Positions 24,131-33,057 of a stretch of 43,967 nt of DNA are shown in pieces. Both the position numbers and the translations under genes were made by a program. Numbering within the stretch: position 1 is the first letter of the stretch; each line of letters opens with the position of its first letter. The notes beneath the pieces are model-generated. The model was not told the origin of the DNA. It saw only the letters and a list, made by a program, of their open reading frames with translations, and searched no databases. Origin of the DNA: [Eubacterium] saphenum (GTDB lineage: Bacteria; Bacillota; Clostridia; Lachnospirales; Anaerotignaceae); assembly GCA_004557645.1 (NCBI GenBank), contig SFGI01000024.1:1-43967 (forward strand), given 5' to 3'.

Positions 24131-25243
24131 ATGTGTAACAAATCTTATATGCGCCGTGCCGTCGAACTGGCGAAAAACGGCATCGGCTATACCAATCCCA
24201 ACCCTTTGGTGGGGGCCGTTATCGTCAAGGACGGTCGGATCATCGGCGAAGGCTACCATGCTCGCTGCGGCGACCTCCACGCAGAGCGAAACGCTTTTGC
24301 CAACTGCACAGAAGACCCCGCAGGGGCAGACCTCTACGTCACCCTTGAGCCCTGCTGCCATCAGGGGCGCACCCCTCCCTGTACGGAAATCATTTTGGAA
24401 AAGGGCATCCGACGGGTCATCATCGGTTCCCGGGACCCCAACCCCAAGGTCAGCGGCAAAGGAGCTGCCCTGCTGCGCTCCCACGGCGTAGAGGTCATTG
24501 AGGATTTCCTGCGGGAAGAATGTGACGCTCTGAACCCCATCTTTTTTCACTATATCACCAAAAAAATGCCCTATGTGGCAATCAAATATGCCATGACCGC
24601 CGACGGAAAGATTGCCACGGTCACAGGAGCCTCCCAATGGATCACAGGAGAGGCGGCAAGGGCCCATGTCCATGCCCTGCGTCATCGGTATCGGGGAATC
24701 TTAGTGGGCATCGGCACTGTTCTTGCCGACGACCCCTTCCTGAACTGCCGTATGGAGGGCAGAAAAGATCCCGTCCGTATCATCTGCGACAGCCATCTGC
24801 GCCTGCCCCTGGACAGCCAAATCTGCAAAACCGCCAAGGAGATTGAAACCATCGTGGCTTATGTTGAGGGGGATGTGGAAAAAATCGCCGCTCTGGAAGC
24901 CTGCGGCATCACCCTTTGGCAGATGCCCCAGCGAAAGGGACACGTTGCCCTCCGCCCCCTCATGGAAAAGCTGGCAGAAGCGGAAATCGACAGCGTTCTG
25001 GCAGAAGGCGGCGGGCAGATCCACTACAGCCTTTTGGAGGAAGGGCTGGTACAAAAGGTTTATGCCTACCTTGCCCCGAAGATTTTCGGCGGCGCTTCCG
25101 CAAAGACGCCTGTAGGCGGCGCAGGTGTTTCCCTGCCTGCCGATGCATTCCTGCTGAAGCAGACAGGGCTGCAAACCTTCGGAGAGGATTTATTGCTGGA
25201 ATATGACGTTTTGGAAGGAGGAAAGCCATGTTTACAGGATTGA
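24131..25243 (+). CDS. ribD: Bifunctional riboflavin deaminase-reductase RibD
   Basis: RibD deaminates the pyrimidine intermediate and reduces its ribosyl group in riboflavin synthesis. The 370 residues have an N-terminal zinc deaminase (HAERNAF at about 49-55 and EPCCHQGRTPPC at about 74-85 with the zinc ligands) and a C-terminal reductase (from about 148, with AMTADGKIAT and a late LAEGGGQIHYSLLEEGLV). The ATG is preceded by AAGGAG at an unusually long 14-nt spacing; no better in-frame start is visible. It overlaps ribE by 16 nt. Confidence 0.95.
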   Translation: MCNKSYMRRAVELAKNGIGYTNPNPLVGAVIVKDGRIIGEGYHARCGDLHAERNAFANCTEDPAGADLYVTLEPCCHQGRTPPCTEIILEKGIRRVIIGSRDPNPKVSGKGAALLRSHGVEVIEDFLREECDALNPIFFHYITKKMPYVAIKYAMTADGKIATVTGASQWITGEAARAHVHALRHRYRGILVGIGTVLADDPFLNCRMEGRKDPVRIICDSHLRLPLDSQICKTAKEIETIVAYVEGDVEKIAALEACGITLWQMPQRKGHVALRPLMEKLAEAEIDSVLAEGGGQIHYSLLEEGLVQKVYAYLAPKIFGGASAKTPVGGAGVSLPADAFLLKQTGLQTFGEDLLLEYDVLEGGKPCLQD

Positions 25244-25872
25244 TTGAAGAAATCGGCTCCGTCCGCCGGGTGGTATCCGGTGCGGAATGGGGCAGCATCG
25301 CCATTGCCTGCAAGGATATCCTGCCGGGGACGAAAATCGGCGACAGCATTGCCGTCAACGGTGTCTGCCTAACGGTGACTACTCTGCAAAAGGATGGCTT
25401 CACCGCAGATGTCATGGCGGAAACCCTTCGCCGCAGCGATTTGGGTGCCCTGCGTCAAGGGGACCCCGTCAATCTGGAACGGGCCATGGCGGCAGACGGG
25501 CGCTTCGGCGGCCATATCGTGGCAGGCCATGTGGACGGCACAGGCACCCTCGCCCGCAAAAAACAGGAGGGCAACGCCATGGTGCTGACCATCGCCGCAG
25601 CCCCCGCCCTTTTATACGAAATCGTGGAAAAGGGGTCCATCACCATCGACGGCATCAGCCTGACGGTGGTTTCCGTCACTCAGGAAAACTTCACCGTTTC
25701 CATCATCCCCCACACAGGGGCGCAAACGATTCTGTTGGACAAAAAAACAGGTGACCCCGTCAATCTGGAAACGGATGTCATCGCCAAATATATTCGCCGC
25801 TTCACCACTCCCCAGAAGGCGGAGAAGAAAAGCGGCCTGACCTTGTCATTTTTGCAGGAAAACGGATTTTAA
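25228..25872 (+). CDS. ribE: Riboflavin synthase alpha subunit
   Basis: This enzyme dismutates two 6,7-dimethyl-8-ribityllumazine molecules to riboflavin. The 214-residue protein has two lumazine-binding repeats: the first starts MFTGLIEEIGSV and includes VNGVCLTVT; the second includes GHIVAGHVDGTG and IDGISLTVVSV. Length is normal. It overlaps ribD and is 20 nt ahead of ribBA, with a GAAGGAGG site for the latter. Confidence 0.95.
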   Translation: MFTGLIEEIGSVRRVVSGAEWGSIAIACKDILPGTKIGDSIAVNGVCLTVTTLQKDGFTADVMAETLRRSDLGALRQGDPVNLERAMAADGRFGGHIVAGHVDGTGTLARKKQEGNAMVLTIAAAPALLYEIVEKGSITIDGISLTVVSVTQENFTVSIIPHTGAQTILLDKKTGDPVNLETDVIAKYIRRFTTPQKAEKKSGLTLSFLQENGF

Positions 25873-25892
25873 GCTAAGAAGGAGGAACAACC

Positions 25893-27104
25893 ATGGAATA
25901 TACATACAGCACCATCGAAGAAGCATTGGAAGAACTGAGCGCAGGCCATCTGCTGATGGTCATTGATGACCCTGACCGTGAAAACGAAGGCGACCTGATC
26001 TGTGCCGCTCAGTTTGCCACCACAGAAAACGTAAACTTCATGGCAAAGGAAGCAAAGGGGCTTATCTGCACCCCCATGTCCGCCGCTGTTGCCGACAGAT
26101 TGGGCTTGGAACAGATGGTAAAGGTCAATACCGATAACCACAGCACCGCCTTCACCGTTTCCATCGACCATGTGAATACCACCACAGGCATTTCCGCCGA
26201 AGAAAGAGGCTATACCTGCCGTATGTGCGTAGACCCCTCCACAAAGCCTGAAGATCTGCGCCGCCCCGGTCACGTTTTCCCTCTGGTGGCAAGAGCCGGT
26301 GGTGTGCTGGTGCGGAATGGCCACACAGAAGCCACTGTTGACCTGTGCAGACTGGCAGGCTTGGAAGAATGTGGGCTTTGCTGCGAAATCATGCGGGAGG
26401 ACGGCACCATGATGCGTACCTCCGAACTGCTGGAAAAAGCGAAGGAATGGGGCGTAAAGGTGGTAACCATCAAGGATTTGCAGGATCACTGCCGCCGCCA
26501 CGACAAGCACGTCCGCAAGGAAGCAGAAGCGAAGCTGCCCACCGCTTATGGGGAATTCAAAATCTGCGGCTATGTGAATGATATCACCGGGGAACATCAT
26601 GTGGCTCTGGTGAAAGGCGATATCGGCGATGGGAAAAACCTGCTCTGCCGTGTCCATTCCGAATGCCTGACTGGGGATGTTTTTGGTTCCTGCCGCTGCG
26701 ACTGCGGCCCTCAGCTTGCCGCTGCGATGCAGCAGATTGAAAAAGAAGGCAGAGGCATCCTGCTGTATATGCGTCAGGAAGGCAGAGGCATCGGCCTGAT
26801 CAATAAACTGAAAGCATATGAATTGCAGGAAAAAGGCAGAGATACTGTAGAAGCCAATCTGGAACTGGGCTTTGCTCCCGACCTGCGGGAATATTGGATC
26901 GGTGCACAGATTCTGCAGGACTTGGGTGCTAAGGAACTGCGCCTTTTGACCAACAACCCCGATAAGATTTATGGTCTGGATGGCTTCGGCGTAGAAATCG
27001 TGGAACGGGTGCCCATCGAGATCACCCCTCAGCAGTATGATGAATTCTATCTGCGTACCAAACAGCAGAAAATGGGACATATCTTCTCCCATATTTTTGA
27101 ATAA
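25893..27104 (+). CDS. ribBA: 3,4-dihydroxy-2-butanone-4-phosphate synthase / GTP cyclohydrolase II
   Basis: This bifunctional enzyme supplies both starting branches of riboflavin synthesis. The 403 residues comprise the DHBP synthase domain (about 1-200; DRENEGDLICAAQF, GHTEATVDL) and the GTP cyclohydrolase II domain (about 205-400; zinc-binding SECLTGDVFGSCRCDCGP, RQEGRGIGLINKLKAY, LLTNNPDKI). All zinc cysteines are present. It is preceded by AAGGAGG and lies in the middle of the operon. Confidence 0.96.
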   Translation: MEYTYSTIEEALEELSAGHLLMVIDDPDRENEGDLICAAQFATTENVNFMAKEAKGLICTPMSAAVADRLGLEQMVKVNTDNHSTAFTVSIDHVNTTTGISAEERGYTCRMCVDPSTKPEDLRRPGHVFPLVARAGGVLVRNGHTEATVDLCRLAGLEECGLCCEIMREDGTMMRTSELLEKAKEWGVKVVTIKDLQDHCRRHDKHVRKEAEAKLPTAYGEFKICGYVNDITGEHHVALVKGDIGDGKNLLCRVHSECLTGDVFGSCRCDCGPQLAAAMQQIEKEGRGILLYMRQEGRGIGLINKLKAYELQEKGRDTVEANLELGFAPDLREYWIGAQILQDLGAKELRLLTNNPDKIYGLDGFGVEIVERVPIEITPQQYDEFYLRTKQQKMGHIFSHIFE

Positions 27105-27146
27105 ACAGCATTTCAGAAACAACGGCTTTTCAAGGAGGAAATCACT

Positions 27147-27611
27147 ATGCATAAAATTGAAGGAAAACTGATCGCAAACGGCATGAAATTCGGCATCGTT
27201 GCTTCCAGATTCAACGAATTTATCGTAAGCAAGCTCATCGGCGGTGCGGAGGATGCCCTGCTGCGCCACGGTGCAAAGGAAGATGATATCACACTGGCAT
27301 GGGTACCCGGTGCTTTTGAGATCCCTACTGCTGCAAAACAGATGGCACAGTCCGGCAAATATGATGCTGTCATCTGCCTTGGCGCAGTCATCCGCGGTGC
27401 TACCAGCCACTATGATTATGTCTGCAACGAAGTATCCAAAGGCATTGCCCATGTTTCTCTTGAAACCGGCATACCTGTCATGTTTGGCGTAGTAACTACC
27501 GAAAACATCGAACAGGCAGTGGAACGGGCAGGCACGAAGGCTGGGAATAAAGGCTATGATGCTGCCGTTTCCGCCATCGAAATGGTAGACCTCATCAAAA
27601 AACTGAAATAA
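27147..27611 (+). CDS. ribH: 6,7-dimethyl-8-ribityllumazine synthase
   Basis: RibH condenses the ribityl pyrimidine with the 4-carbon DHBP product to lumazine; it normally forms large icosahedral or pentameric assemblies. The 154-residue protein shows RFNEFIVSKL near the N-terminus, VPGAFEIP (about 54-61), GAVIRGATSHYDYVCNEV (about 80-97) and FGVVTTENIEQAVERAG. AAGGAGG is upstream. It is the last gene of the rib operon; I see no strong terminator behind it, so some transcripts may reach the permease gene. Confidence 0.96.
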   Translation: MHKIEGKLIANGMKFGIVASRFNEFIVSKLIGGAEDALLRHGAKEDDITLAWVPGAFEIPTAAKQMAQSGKYDAVICLGAVIRGATSHYDYVCNEVSKGIAHVSLETGIPVMFGVVTTENIEQAVERAGTKAGNKGYDAAVSAIEMVDLIKKLK

Positions 27612-27740
27612 GCCCTCTTTCGGAGTAAGGCAGGATTTATTTCTGTCTTTCTCCTTTTCTTTCATTTCCCTTAATTTTCAAAAAAATAGTTTTCTCTCTC
27701 AAAAATCGTATTATAATGAAAGAAAAGGGAGGTGAGCCTT

Positions 27741-28793
27741 ATGTGGACATTTTATGAAAAAAATAAACAGGTCATCCATGATATGTTGCTGCTTTTTGCT
27801 GCAGTGCTGCTCTGCTTCCTGTTTTTCCGCTATCTATTTGGCATTTTTCTGCCCTTCCTCATTGGCTGGCTGCTGAGCCTGCTGTTCAATCCCTTGGCGG
27901 ATCGGCTGCAAAAATTCCATATCCCCCGGGGCATCAGCGCCCTGTTGGGCATCCTGCTGCTGTTCGCCCTGCTGGGGCTTCTGGGCTTCTGGTCTGGCAC
28001 GAGCATTGTAGATAGGATCCGACATATCTCTGATCATCTTCCTTATTATATGGATATCGTAGAAAAACGGCTGCAGGATTTCTGGGCCCAGTTTGATGCT
28101 TTTGGAGAAAAACTGCCGCCGGCATTGCAGGAGGCTTTTCGGGAATTTCAGAATGACACTTCCAGCATATTGCTTTCCCTGCTGCCTACGGGCAGTGCGA
28201 CCAGCAAGCTGGGGGGTGTTCCCAGCTTCTTTCTAGGGTTCTTTGTGGCATTGATCTCTGCTTATTTCTTTACCAAGGACAGAGACCTGATCCGCAAAGA
28301 ATATCTGGAGCATGTAGCGCCTCTGCTGGGGCTTTCCATCCATACCACAAAGCAGGAACTGAAGGCTTCCGCCTGGGGTTATGTAAAGACTCAGATCATC
28401 CTGATGGGCTTTACCTTTACCATCACCATCATCGGCATGCTGCTGATGAAATCGCCCCACGCCCTGCTGCTGAGCGTTCTCATCGCCATCATCGATTCCC
28501 TGCCCTTCTTTGGCAGCGGCTTCATCCTCTGGCCCGGGGCTGTCATCCATTTGATGATGGGAAATACCTTCCTGGCCATCGGGTATCTGGCACTATATGG
28601 CATCATCCAGGTCATGCGGCAGATTTTACAGCCCAAGATTTTGGGGACGCAGATCGGACTGCACCCCCTGCTGACTTTGTTTTCCATGTATTTCGGCTTC
28701 AAGTGCGTCGGCGTATTCGGCCTGATTTTGGGGCCAATCGTTGCCGTGGTGCTGCGGGCATTTTTCCGTATCCGTAAAGATCAAACCGCATAA
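27741..28793 (+). CDS. AI-2E family permease (YtvI-like)
   Basis: The 350-residue integral membrane protein has about eight hydrophobic segments (for example residues 17-35, 37-55, 70-88, 160-180, 215-240, 245-270, 280-300 and 315-340) and the family's long amphipathic stretch in the middle. The C-terminal LGTQIGLHPLLTLFSMYFGF and GLILGPIVAVVL motifs are typical. Family members include exporters and ion antiporters; the substrate here is unknown. ATG 27741 is chosen because GGGAGGTGA is 7 nt upstream; a GTG at 27732 overlaps that site. Confidence 0.85.
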   Translation: MWTFYEKNKQVIHDMLLLFAAVLLCFLFFRYLFGIFLPFLIGWLLSLLFNPLADRLQKFHIPRGISALLGILLLFALLGLLGFWSGTSIVDRIRHISDHLPYYMDIVEKRLQDFWAQFDAFGEKLPPALQEAFREFQNDTSSILLSLLPTGSATSKLGGVPSFFLGFFVALISAYFFTKDRDLIRKEYLEHVAPLLGLSIHTTKQELKASAWGYVKTQIILMGFTFTITIIGMLLMKSPHALLLSVLIAIIDSLPFFGSGFILWPGAVIHLMMGNTFLAIGYLALYGIIQVMRQILQPKILGTQIGLHPLLTLFSMYFGFKCVGVFGLILGPIVAVVLRAFFRIRKDQTA

Positions 28794-28829
28794 AAAAACA
28801 CTCTGCATCTTTGCAGAGTGTTTTTTTAT
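28792..28829. terminator. Bidirectional terminator between permease and TraX gene
   Basis: ACACTCTGCA and TGCAGAGTGT pair around a 4-nt loop with A and T runs on both sides. Confidence 0.9.
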
Positions 28830-28830
28830 T

Positions 28831-29466
28831 TTATATTACCATTTGAATCCCCCAAAGTACCAAAAGATGCAGGGGATAAAAGGCATAGAAAAAGTATCTG
28901 GGGAGCTTGCGGCTCAGGGCTTTGATACGCCATTTTCCATCCAGAAAAGCGAAGGAAAACAGGGAAAGCACCTGTATCCAAGCCTTTGTGGTGAAACCAT
29001 AGAGCACATTCAATAACAGCTGACCATAGAAACAAAGGGATTCCCTTTCCCGATAAAATCCGAAAATGAAAATGGTCCAGACCCCATACCAGCCATAACT
29101 CATATCCGCCCAATAGGAGCCGATCAGCAGCACTGCCGCCACGGCTTTTTCCTCCTTCTGCCAGAAATAGAGGACTGCTGCCCCCCACGCCAGCATAAAC
29201 AAGGGATTCCCCTGGGGTAAGCCAAAGGTCAGCATATAAATAGGCTGAGAAAGGATGGCTGTCAGCAGGATGCGTCCAATATAGTTCCAGAAATTACGGG
29301 TACAGGCGACCCCTTCTGCGATACCAAAGGCAAAAAGGTGGAAAGAGAGCCGCCCAATGGCACGAAAGCCGATGCTGGTGGGGAAAAAAATCACCCCGAT
29401 ATGGTCGATGAGCATGGTCAATGCCGCCGTGATCTGGATAAACTGTCGCTGTTCTCTGGTCATCAT
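28831..29466 (-). CDS. TraX-family membrane protein
   Basis: The 211-residue protein is very hydrophobic with about seven membrane segments. The N-terminal ITAALTMLIDHIGVIFFP and RAIGRLSFHLFAFGIAEGV, and the C-terminal RYFFYAFYPLHLLVLW, are typical of the TraX family, named for a plasmid pilin acetylase, though chromosomal members like this are common and not linked to conjugation. Here it is translationally coupled to cysK (ATGA overlap), suggesting membrane-side acyl transfer as a possible role, which is inference. Confidence 0.8.
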   Translation of the reverse strand: MMTREQRQFIQITAALTMLIDHIGVIFFPTSIGFRAIGRLSFHLFAFGIAEGVACTRNFWNYIGRILLTAILSQPIYMLTFGLPQGNPLFMLAWGAAVLYFWQKEEKAVAAVLLIGSYWADMSYGWYGVWTIFIFGFYRERESLCFYGQLLLNVLYGFTTKAWIQVLSLFSFAFLDGKWRIKALSRKLPRYFFYAFYPLHLLVLWGIQMVI

Positions 29467-30395
29467 CCCTGGAACATAGGTGTGGAAAGATATCTGTCCC
29501 CTGTATCGGGCAGAAGCACCACAACGGTCTTTCCTTCGTTTTCGGGACGTTTTGCCACCTCTGCCGCTGCATGGACAGCCGCACCGGCGGAAATGCCTGC
29601 CAGCAAGCCTTCCTTTCTGGCAAGGGCTCTGCCTGCTTCATAGGCTTCTTCCTCTGTCACTGTCAGCACTTCATCATACAATTCCGTGTCCAGGATAGAA
29701 GGGACAAAATTTGCACCGATACCCTGCAAGCCATGGGGGCCCGCTGTTCCCTTTGTCAGCAGGGGAGAAGATGCTGGTTCCACGCCGATGATTTTCACGT
29801 TGGGGTTCTTTTCCTTCAGATAACGGCCTACGCCGGTCAATGTGCCGCCTGTGCCAATGCCGGCTACGAAAATATCTACTTTGCCGTCGGTATCTTCCCA
29901 GATTTCAGGGCCTGTGGTATCGTAATGGGCCGCAGGGTTGGAAGGGTTATCAAACTGACCGGGGATAAAGGAATTGGGGATCTCCTTCGCCAGTTCTTCT
30001 GCTTTTTCGATGGCACCTGCCATGCCCTTTGCCCCTTCCGTCAGCACCAGTTCCGCGCCAAAGGCTGTCATCAGCAGTCTGCGTTCCATGCTCATGGTAT
30101 CGGGCATAACGATGATGGCACGATAGCCCCTAGCTGCCGCCATGACCGCCAGACCAATGCCTGTATTGCCGCTGGTAGGCTCAATGATGGTAGCCCCCTC
30201 TTTCAGGATGCCTGCCTGTTCCGCATCCTCCACCATGCGCTTTGCCACTCTGTCCTTAGCGCTGCCGCCGGGGTTCAAAGCTTCCACCTTTGCCAGCAGG
30301 GTTGCTTTCAGTCCCATTTTCTGTTCCAAATTTGTCAGCTCCAGCAAGGGTGTCTTGCCGATGAGTTCTTCTACACTTTTATAAATCTTAGCCAT
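29463..30395 (-). CDS. cysK: Cysteine synthase A
   Basis: CysK makes cysteine from O-acetylserine and sulfide, using PLP. The 310-residue protein has the PLP lysine in NPGGSAKDRVAKRM (about 35-48), the phosphate loops TSGNTGIGLAV and GTGGTLTGVGRYL, and the C-terminal PDTGDRYLST. ATG 30395 follows GGAGG at 8 nt; the frame begins further upstream without a site. It overlaps the TraX gene by 4 nt. Confidence 0.95.
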   Translation of the reverse strand: MAKIYKSVEELIGKTPLLELTNLEQKMGLKATLLAKVEALNPGGSAKDRVAKRMVEDAEQAGILKEGATIIEPTSGNTGIGLAVMAAARGYRAIIVMPDTMSMERRLLMTAFGAELVLTEGAKGMAGAIEKAEELAKEIPNSFIPGQFDNPSNPAAHYDTTGPEIWEDTDGKVDIFVAGIGTGGTLTGVGRYLKEKNPNVKIIGVEPASSPLLTKGTAGPHGLQGIGANFVPSILDTELYDEVLTVTEEEAYEAGRALARKEGLLAGISAGAAVHAAAEVAKRPENEGKTVVVLLPDTGDRYLSTPMFQG

Positions 30396-30549
30396 GATTT
30401 CAGCCTCCGTTTCCAAATTTTATATCCAATAGTTTAACATAAATTCTCAATCTGTACAGTCCAACAGCCAAAAAATCTTGTACCTTCCCTTTTTTTGTGC
30501 TACCATTATCCCAGTAGTGTATACATTGCAGCAGAAAAGGAGAAATACT

Positions 30550-31419
30550 ATGAAAATCGGTAGAAATGACCCCTGCTGGTGCGGCAGCGGGAAAAAATAC
30601 AAAGCATGTCACGCAGCCTTTGATGAAAAACTGGACGCATACAAAGCAAAACGTATCCCTGTTCCCAGTCATAAGCTCATCAAGACCCAGGAACAGCTGG
30701 AAGGCATCCGCAAGGCAGGCAAGCTGAACACGGAAATTCTGGATATGGTGGCGGCAAATATCAAAGCAGGCATGTCCACAGACGATATCAACACACTGGT
30801 GCATAACTACACCATTGAACACGGCGGCATCCCCGCTCCCCTGAACTACCAGGGCTTCCCCAAGAGTGTTTGCACCTCTGTAAACGACGTTATCTGCCAT
30901 GGTATCCCTGATAAAAATGAAATCCTGAAGGACGGCGATATCATCAATGTTGACGTAACCACCATTCTGGATGGCTACTATGCAGATGCTTCCCGTATGT
31001 TCCTGATCGGCGAAGTCAGCGACGAAGCCAGAAAGCTGGTAGAAGTGACAAAAGAATCCGTCGATCTGGCTCTGAAAGAAGTGAAGCCCTGGGGTCGTCT
31101 GGGGGATATCGGCGCAGTCATCAGCGAATATGTTTATAAACATGGCTACACCGTTCTCCGCGATATCGGCGGCCATGGTGTCGGCAACGACTTCCATGAA
31201 GATCCCTATGTCTGCCACATCGGCAAAAGAGACACAGGCATGCTGCTGGTGCCCGGTATGGTATTCACCATCGAACCTATGGTAAACGAAGGGGAAGAAG
31301 ATTTCTTCCAGGATGAAGAAAACGGCTGGACCATCTATACAGAGGATGGCTCTCTCTCTGCTCAGTGGGAATACACTGTTGCTGTGACAGAGGACGGCGT
31401 TGAGATCATCACACATTAA
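30550..31419 (+). CDS. map: Methionine aminopeptidase with SEC-C zinc motif
   Basis: This type I aminopeptidase removes the initiator methionine. The 289-residue protein starts with a SEC-C zinc-binding extension (NDPCWCGSGKKYKACH, about 5-20) that may dock it to the ribosome. The catalytic domain keeps all five metal ligands: Asp pair in DVTTILDGYYADA, His in GGHGVGNDFHEDP, Glu in IEPMVNEG and Glu in QWEYTVAV. The SEC-C type occurs in several clostridia. ATG 30550 follows AAAGGAG; the longer frame from 30478 has no site. It has its own terminator. Confidence 0.95.
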   Translation: MKIGRNDPCWCGSGKKYKACHAAFDEKLDAYKAKRIPVPSHKLIKTQEQLEGIRKAGKLNTEILDMVAANIKAGMSTDDINTLVHNYTIEHGGIPAPLNYQGFPKSVCTSVNDVICHGIPDKNEILKDGDIINVDVTTILDGYYADASRMFLIGEVSDEARKLVEVTKESVDLALKEVKPWGRLGDIGAVISEYVYKHGYTVLRDIGGHGVGNDFHEDPYVCHIGKRDTGMLLVPGMVFTIEPMVNEGEEDFFQDEENGWTIYTEDGSLSAQWEYTVAVTEDGVEIITH

Positions 31420-31460
31420 AAATAACTTGAAATCAGGATTTCCATTTGAATGACAGAACA

Positions 31461-31495
31461 AAACCCATCAGAAAAATCTGATGGGTTTCTTTTAT
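31461..31495 (+). terminator. map terminator
   Basis: ACCCATCAG, loop of six, CTGATGGGT, then TTTCTTTTATTT. Works for map; it also abuts the stop of the convergent hydrolase. Confidence 0.8.
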
Positions 31496-32319
31496 TTCTC
31501 CACTTGTTCCACCAGAAATCTTGCTACTTTTTCTATCATTGTCAATCTGACATCGCTGAAAGAATGGTCTGTTTCCAATGTTTCATAGACCACATTTCCG
31601 CCAATTTTCCGTAGTTCTTCTACCCAAGGCAGGCAATGGGCTTCAGGAGGACAAGATTCATCATGGGCTGCCCCAAGGCAGAAAACAGGTCTGTCCGCTA
31701 TTTTTTCCACCAGAGAAGCGATGCGATATTCTTCCTGATGACCAGAAACCTCCGCAAACAACGCTTGAGGGGATGTCCCATTCAGCCAAAGGGGGCCGCC
31801 TTCAAAAATCTCCAACAGCAGCTTTTTCGCTTCCTTATCCTCCGGGAAGGAAACTACGCCGCCCAAATCGCAGGGAGTCAGCAGTACGCCGCCCTTCCAT
31901 TCCTTATGCCTTGCCAAGAGATGAGCCGCTACAAAACCGCCCACACTATGACCCACCACGAAAAGCTTCTCTTTATCAAAACCATAGGTTTCATTGCTTT
32001 TGATAAATTCCAGAAGGGTCTCCCCGTCCTCCAGATCGTTTGCATAGGAATACGCCCCATCGCTGCCCCAACTGCCGCTGTAATGATAGGTCAATACATG
32101 AAACCCCACACGGCGCAGAGCCTGTGCCAAATCAAAATTTTTCTCGATACCGGGGAACCCGTGGTTCAGCAGGACCGTAGGATGGGTGCCTGCCCCGCCC
32201 GCACGGTAGATGGTGACCAGCAGCCTGCCCCGTTTCCCCTGCAGGATCTCCGCCTGCAGATCGGGGGGATAAGGGGCATTGCCCCAGGGAATCTCTTTTG
32301 TCAAATATTCCAAATGCAT
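31492..32319 (-). CDS. Alpha/beta hydrolase
   Basis: The 275-residue soluble protein has the alpha/beta hydrolase fold: HGFPG oxyanion region (about 50-54), nucleophile elbow GHSVGG (about 118-123, catalytic Ser), an acidic candidate in LGAAHDESCPPE and the catalytic His in LETDHSFSD near the C-terminus. It resembles esterases and acyl-peptide hydrolases; no substrate can be assigned. ATG 32319 follows AAAAGGAGG at proper spacing. It lies downstream of the tRNA-Leu cluster, behind two terminators. Confidence 0.8.
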   Translation of the reverse strand: MHLEYLTKEIPWGNAPYPPDLQAEILQGKRGRLLVTIYRAGGAGTHPTVLLNHGFPGIEKNFDLAQALRRVGFHVLTYHYSGSWGSDGAYSYANDLEDGETLLEFIKSNETYGFDKEKLFVVGHSVGGFVAAHLLARHKEWKGGVLLTPCDLGGVVSFPEDKEAKKLLLEIFEGGPLWLNGTSPQALFAEVSGHQEEYRIASLVEKIADRPVFCLGAAHDESCPPEAHCLPWVEELRKIGGNVVYETLETDHSFSDVRLTMIEKVARFLVEQVEK

Positions 32320-32416
32320 AAGCACCCTCCTTTTCAAGCAGTATTTCATGATATCATAGCACTTTTCTATGAAATGTCAATACTTTTCCAGGTTTTCCCT
32401 CATCTTCTTTTTTACA

Positions 32417-32450
32417 CAAAAAAACCTCAGACCAATGAAAAGTCTGGGGC
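32417..32450 (-). terminator. Second terminator behind tRNA-Leu, before the hydrolase
   Basis: On the minus strand CCCCAGAC, nine-nt loop, GTCTGAGG is followed by TTTTTTT. It may stop read-through from the tRNA or act as a leader attenuator for the hydrolase. Confidence 0.65.
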
Positions 32451-32483
32451 TGGATGATTTCAGATGAATTATTTTTGAAAAAA

Positions 32484-32516
32484 AGAAAACCACCGACAAT
32501 TTGTCGATGGTTTTTC
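32484..32516 (-). terminator. tRNA-Leu terminator
   Basis: AAACCATCGACAA / TTGTCGGTGGTTT stem followed by TTTC. The same module sits behind both truncated copies (32725-32756 and 33012-33048) with small changes. Confidence 0.8.
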
Positions 32517-32524
32517 CGCATTAC

Positions 32525-32609
32525 TGCGGATGACAGGACTTGAACCTGCACGGGCGCAATGCCCACTAGAACCTGAATCTAGCGCGTCTGCCAGTTCCGC
32601 CACATCCGC
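32525..32609 (-). tRNA. tRNA-Leu (CAG)
   Basis: An 85-nt class II cloverleaf with a long variable arm. Acceptor GCGGATG / CATCCGC, anticodon stem CTAGA / TCTAG with loop TTCAGGT (anticodon CAG, codon CUG), T-arm GCAGGTTCAAGTCCTGT, discriminator A. CCA is not encoded. I see no clear promoter immediately upstream. Confidence 0.96.
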
Positions 32610-32764
32610 ACATCTCAGTGCGTTTTTTCGTTTTTCTTTTTAAAATTTTACCTGAAAGAAAATCATCCTTCCTATCCCCCATAACCGGAAACCTTGATAC
32701 TCCTCCTCTAAAAAAGCAAAAAGAAAGACCACCGACGATTTGTCGATGGTCTTTTCCGCATTCC

Positions 32765-32837
32765 TGCGGATGACAGGACTTGAACCTGCACGGGCGCAAT
32801 GCCCACTAGAACCTGAATCTAGCGCGTCTGCCAGTTC
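32765..32837 (-). pseudogene. 5'-truncated tRNA-Leu copy A
   Basis: The last 73 nt of the tRNA-Leu are repeated here without a single change, but the first 12 nt (acceptor 5' strand and the start of the D-arm) are missing, replaced by an unrelated sequence that cannot pair with the 3' acceptor strand. The terminator module (32725-32756) is also copied. It cannot form a normal tRNA. Confidence 0.85.
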
Positions 32838-33057
32838 TATCGGATGAAATTTGTCAACACCTTTTTTTAAAATTTGTTTCAAAAAAAATACAACTCCCGT
32901 CGTTCCTTTTAAACCAATTCAAAAGACCTTGCCTAGCCCCATGCCCAAAGGGGGTCCTAGTCCTTCGGACTATGTTATTTTCTCTGCAAAGTCTTTCGAC
33001 ATTTTTTATAAAAAAAGAAAAACCACCGACTTTTGTCGATGGTCTTTTCCGCATTCC

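Noticed and set aside
28831..29466. TraX gene as sign of a conjugative element
   Set aside because: No relaxase, type IV secretion or integrase gene is nearby; chromosomal TraX-family proteins are common in clostridia.
32838..32860. TTGACA upstream of truncated tRNA-Leu copy A as a promoter
   Set aside because: No -10 hexamer follows at 16-18 nt; the expected place lies in the truncated tRNA and reads CTGGCA.
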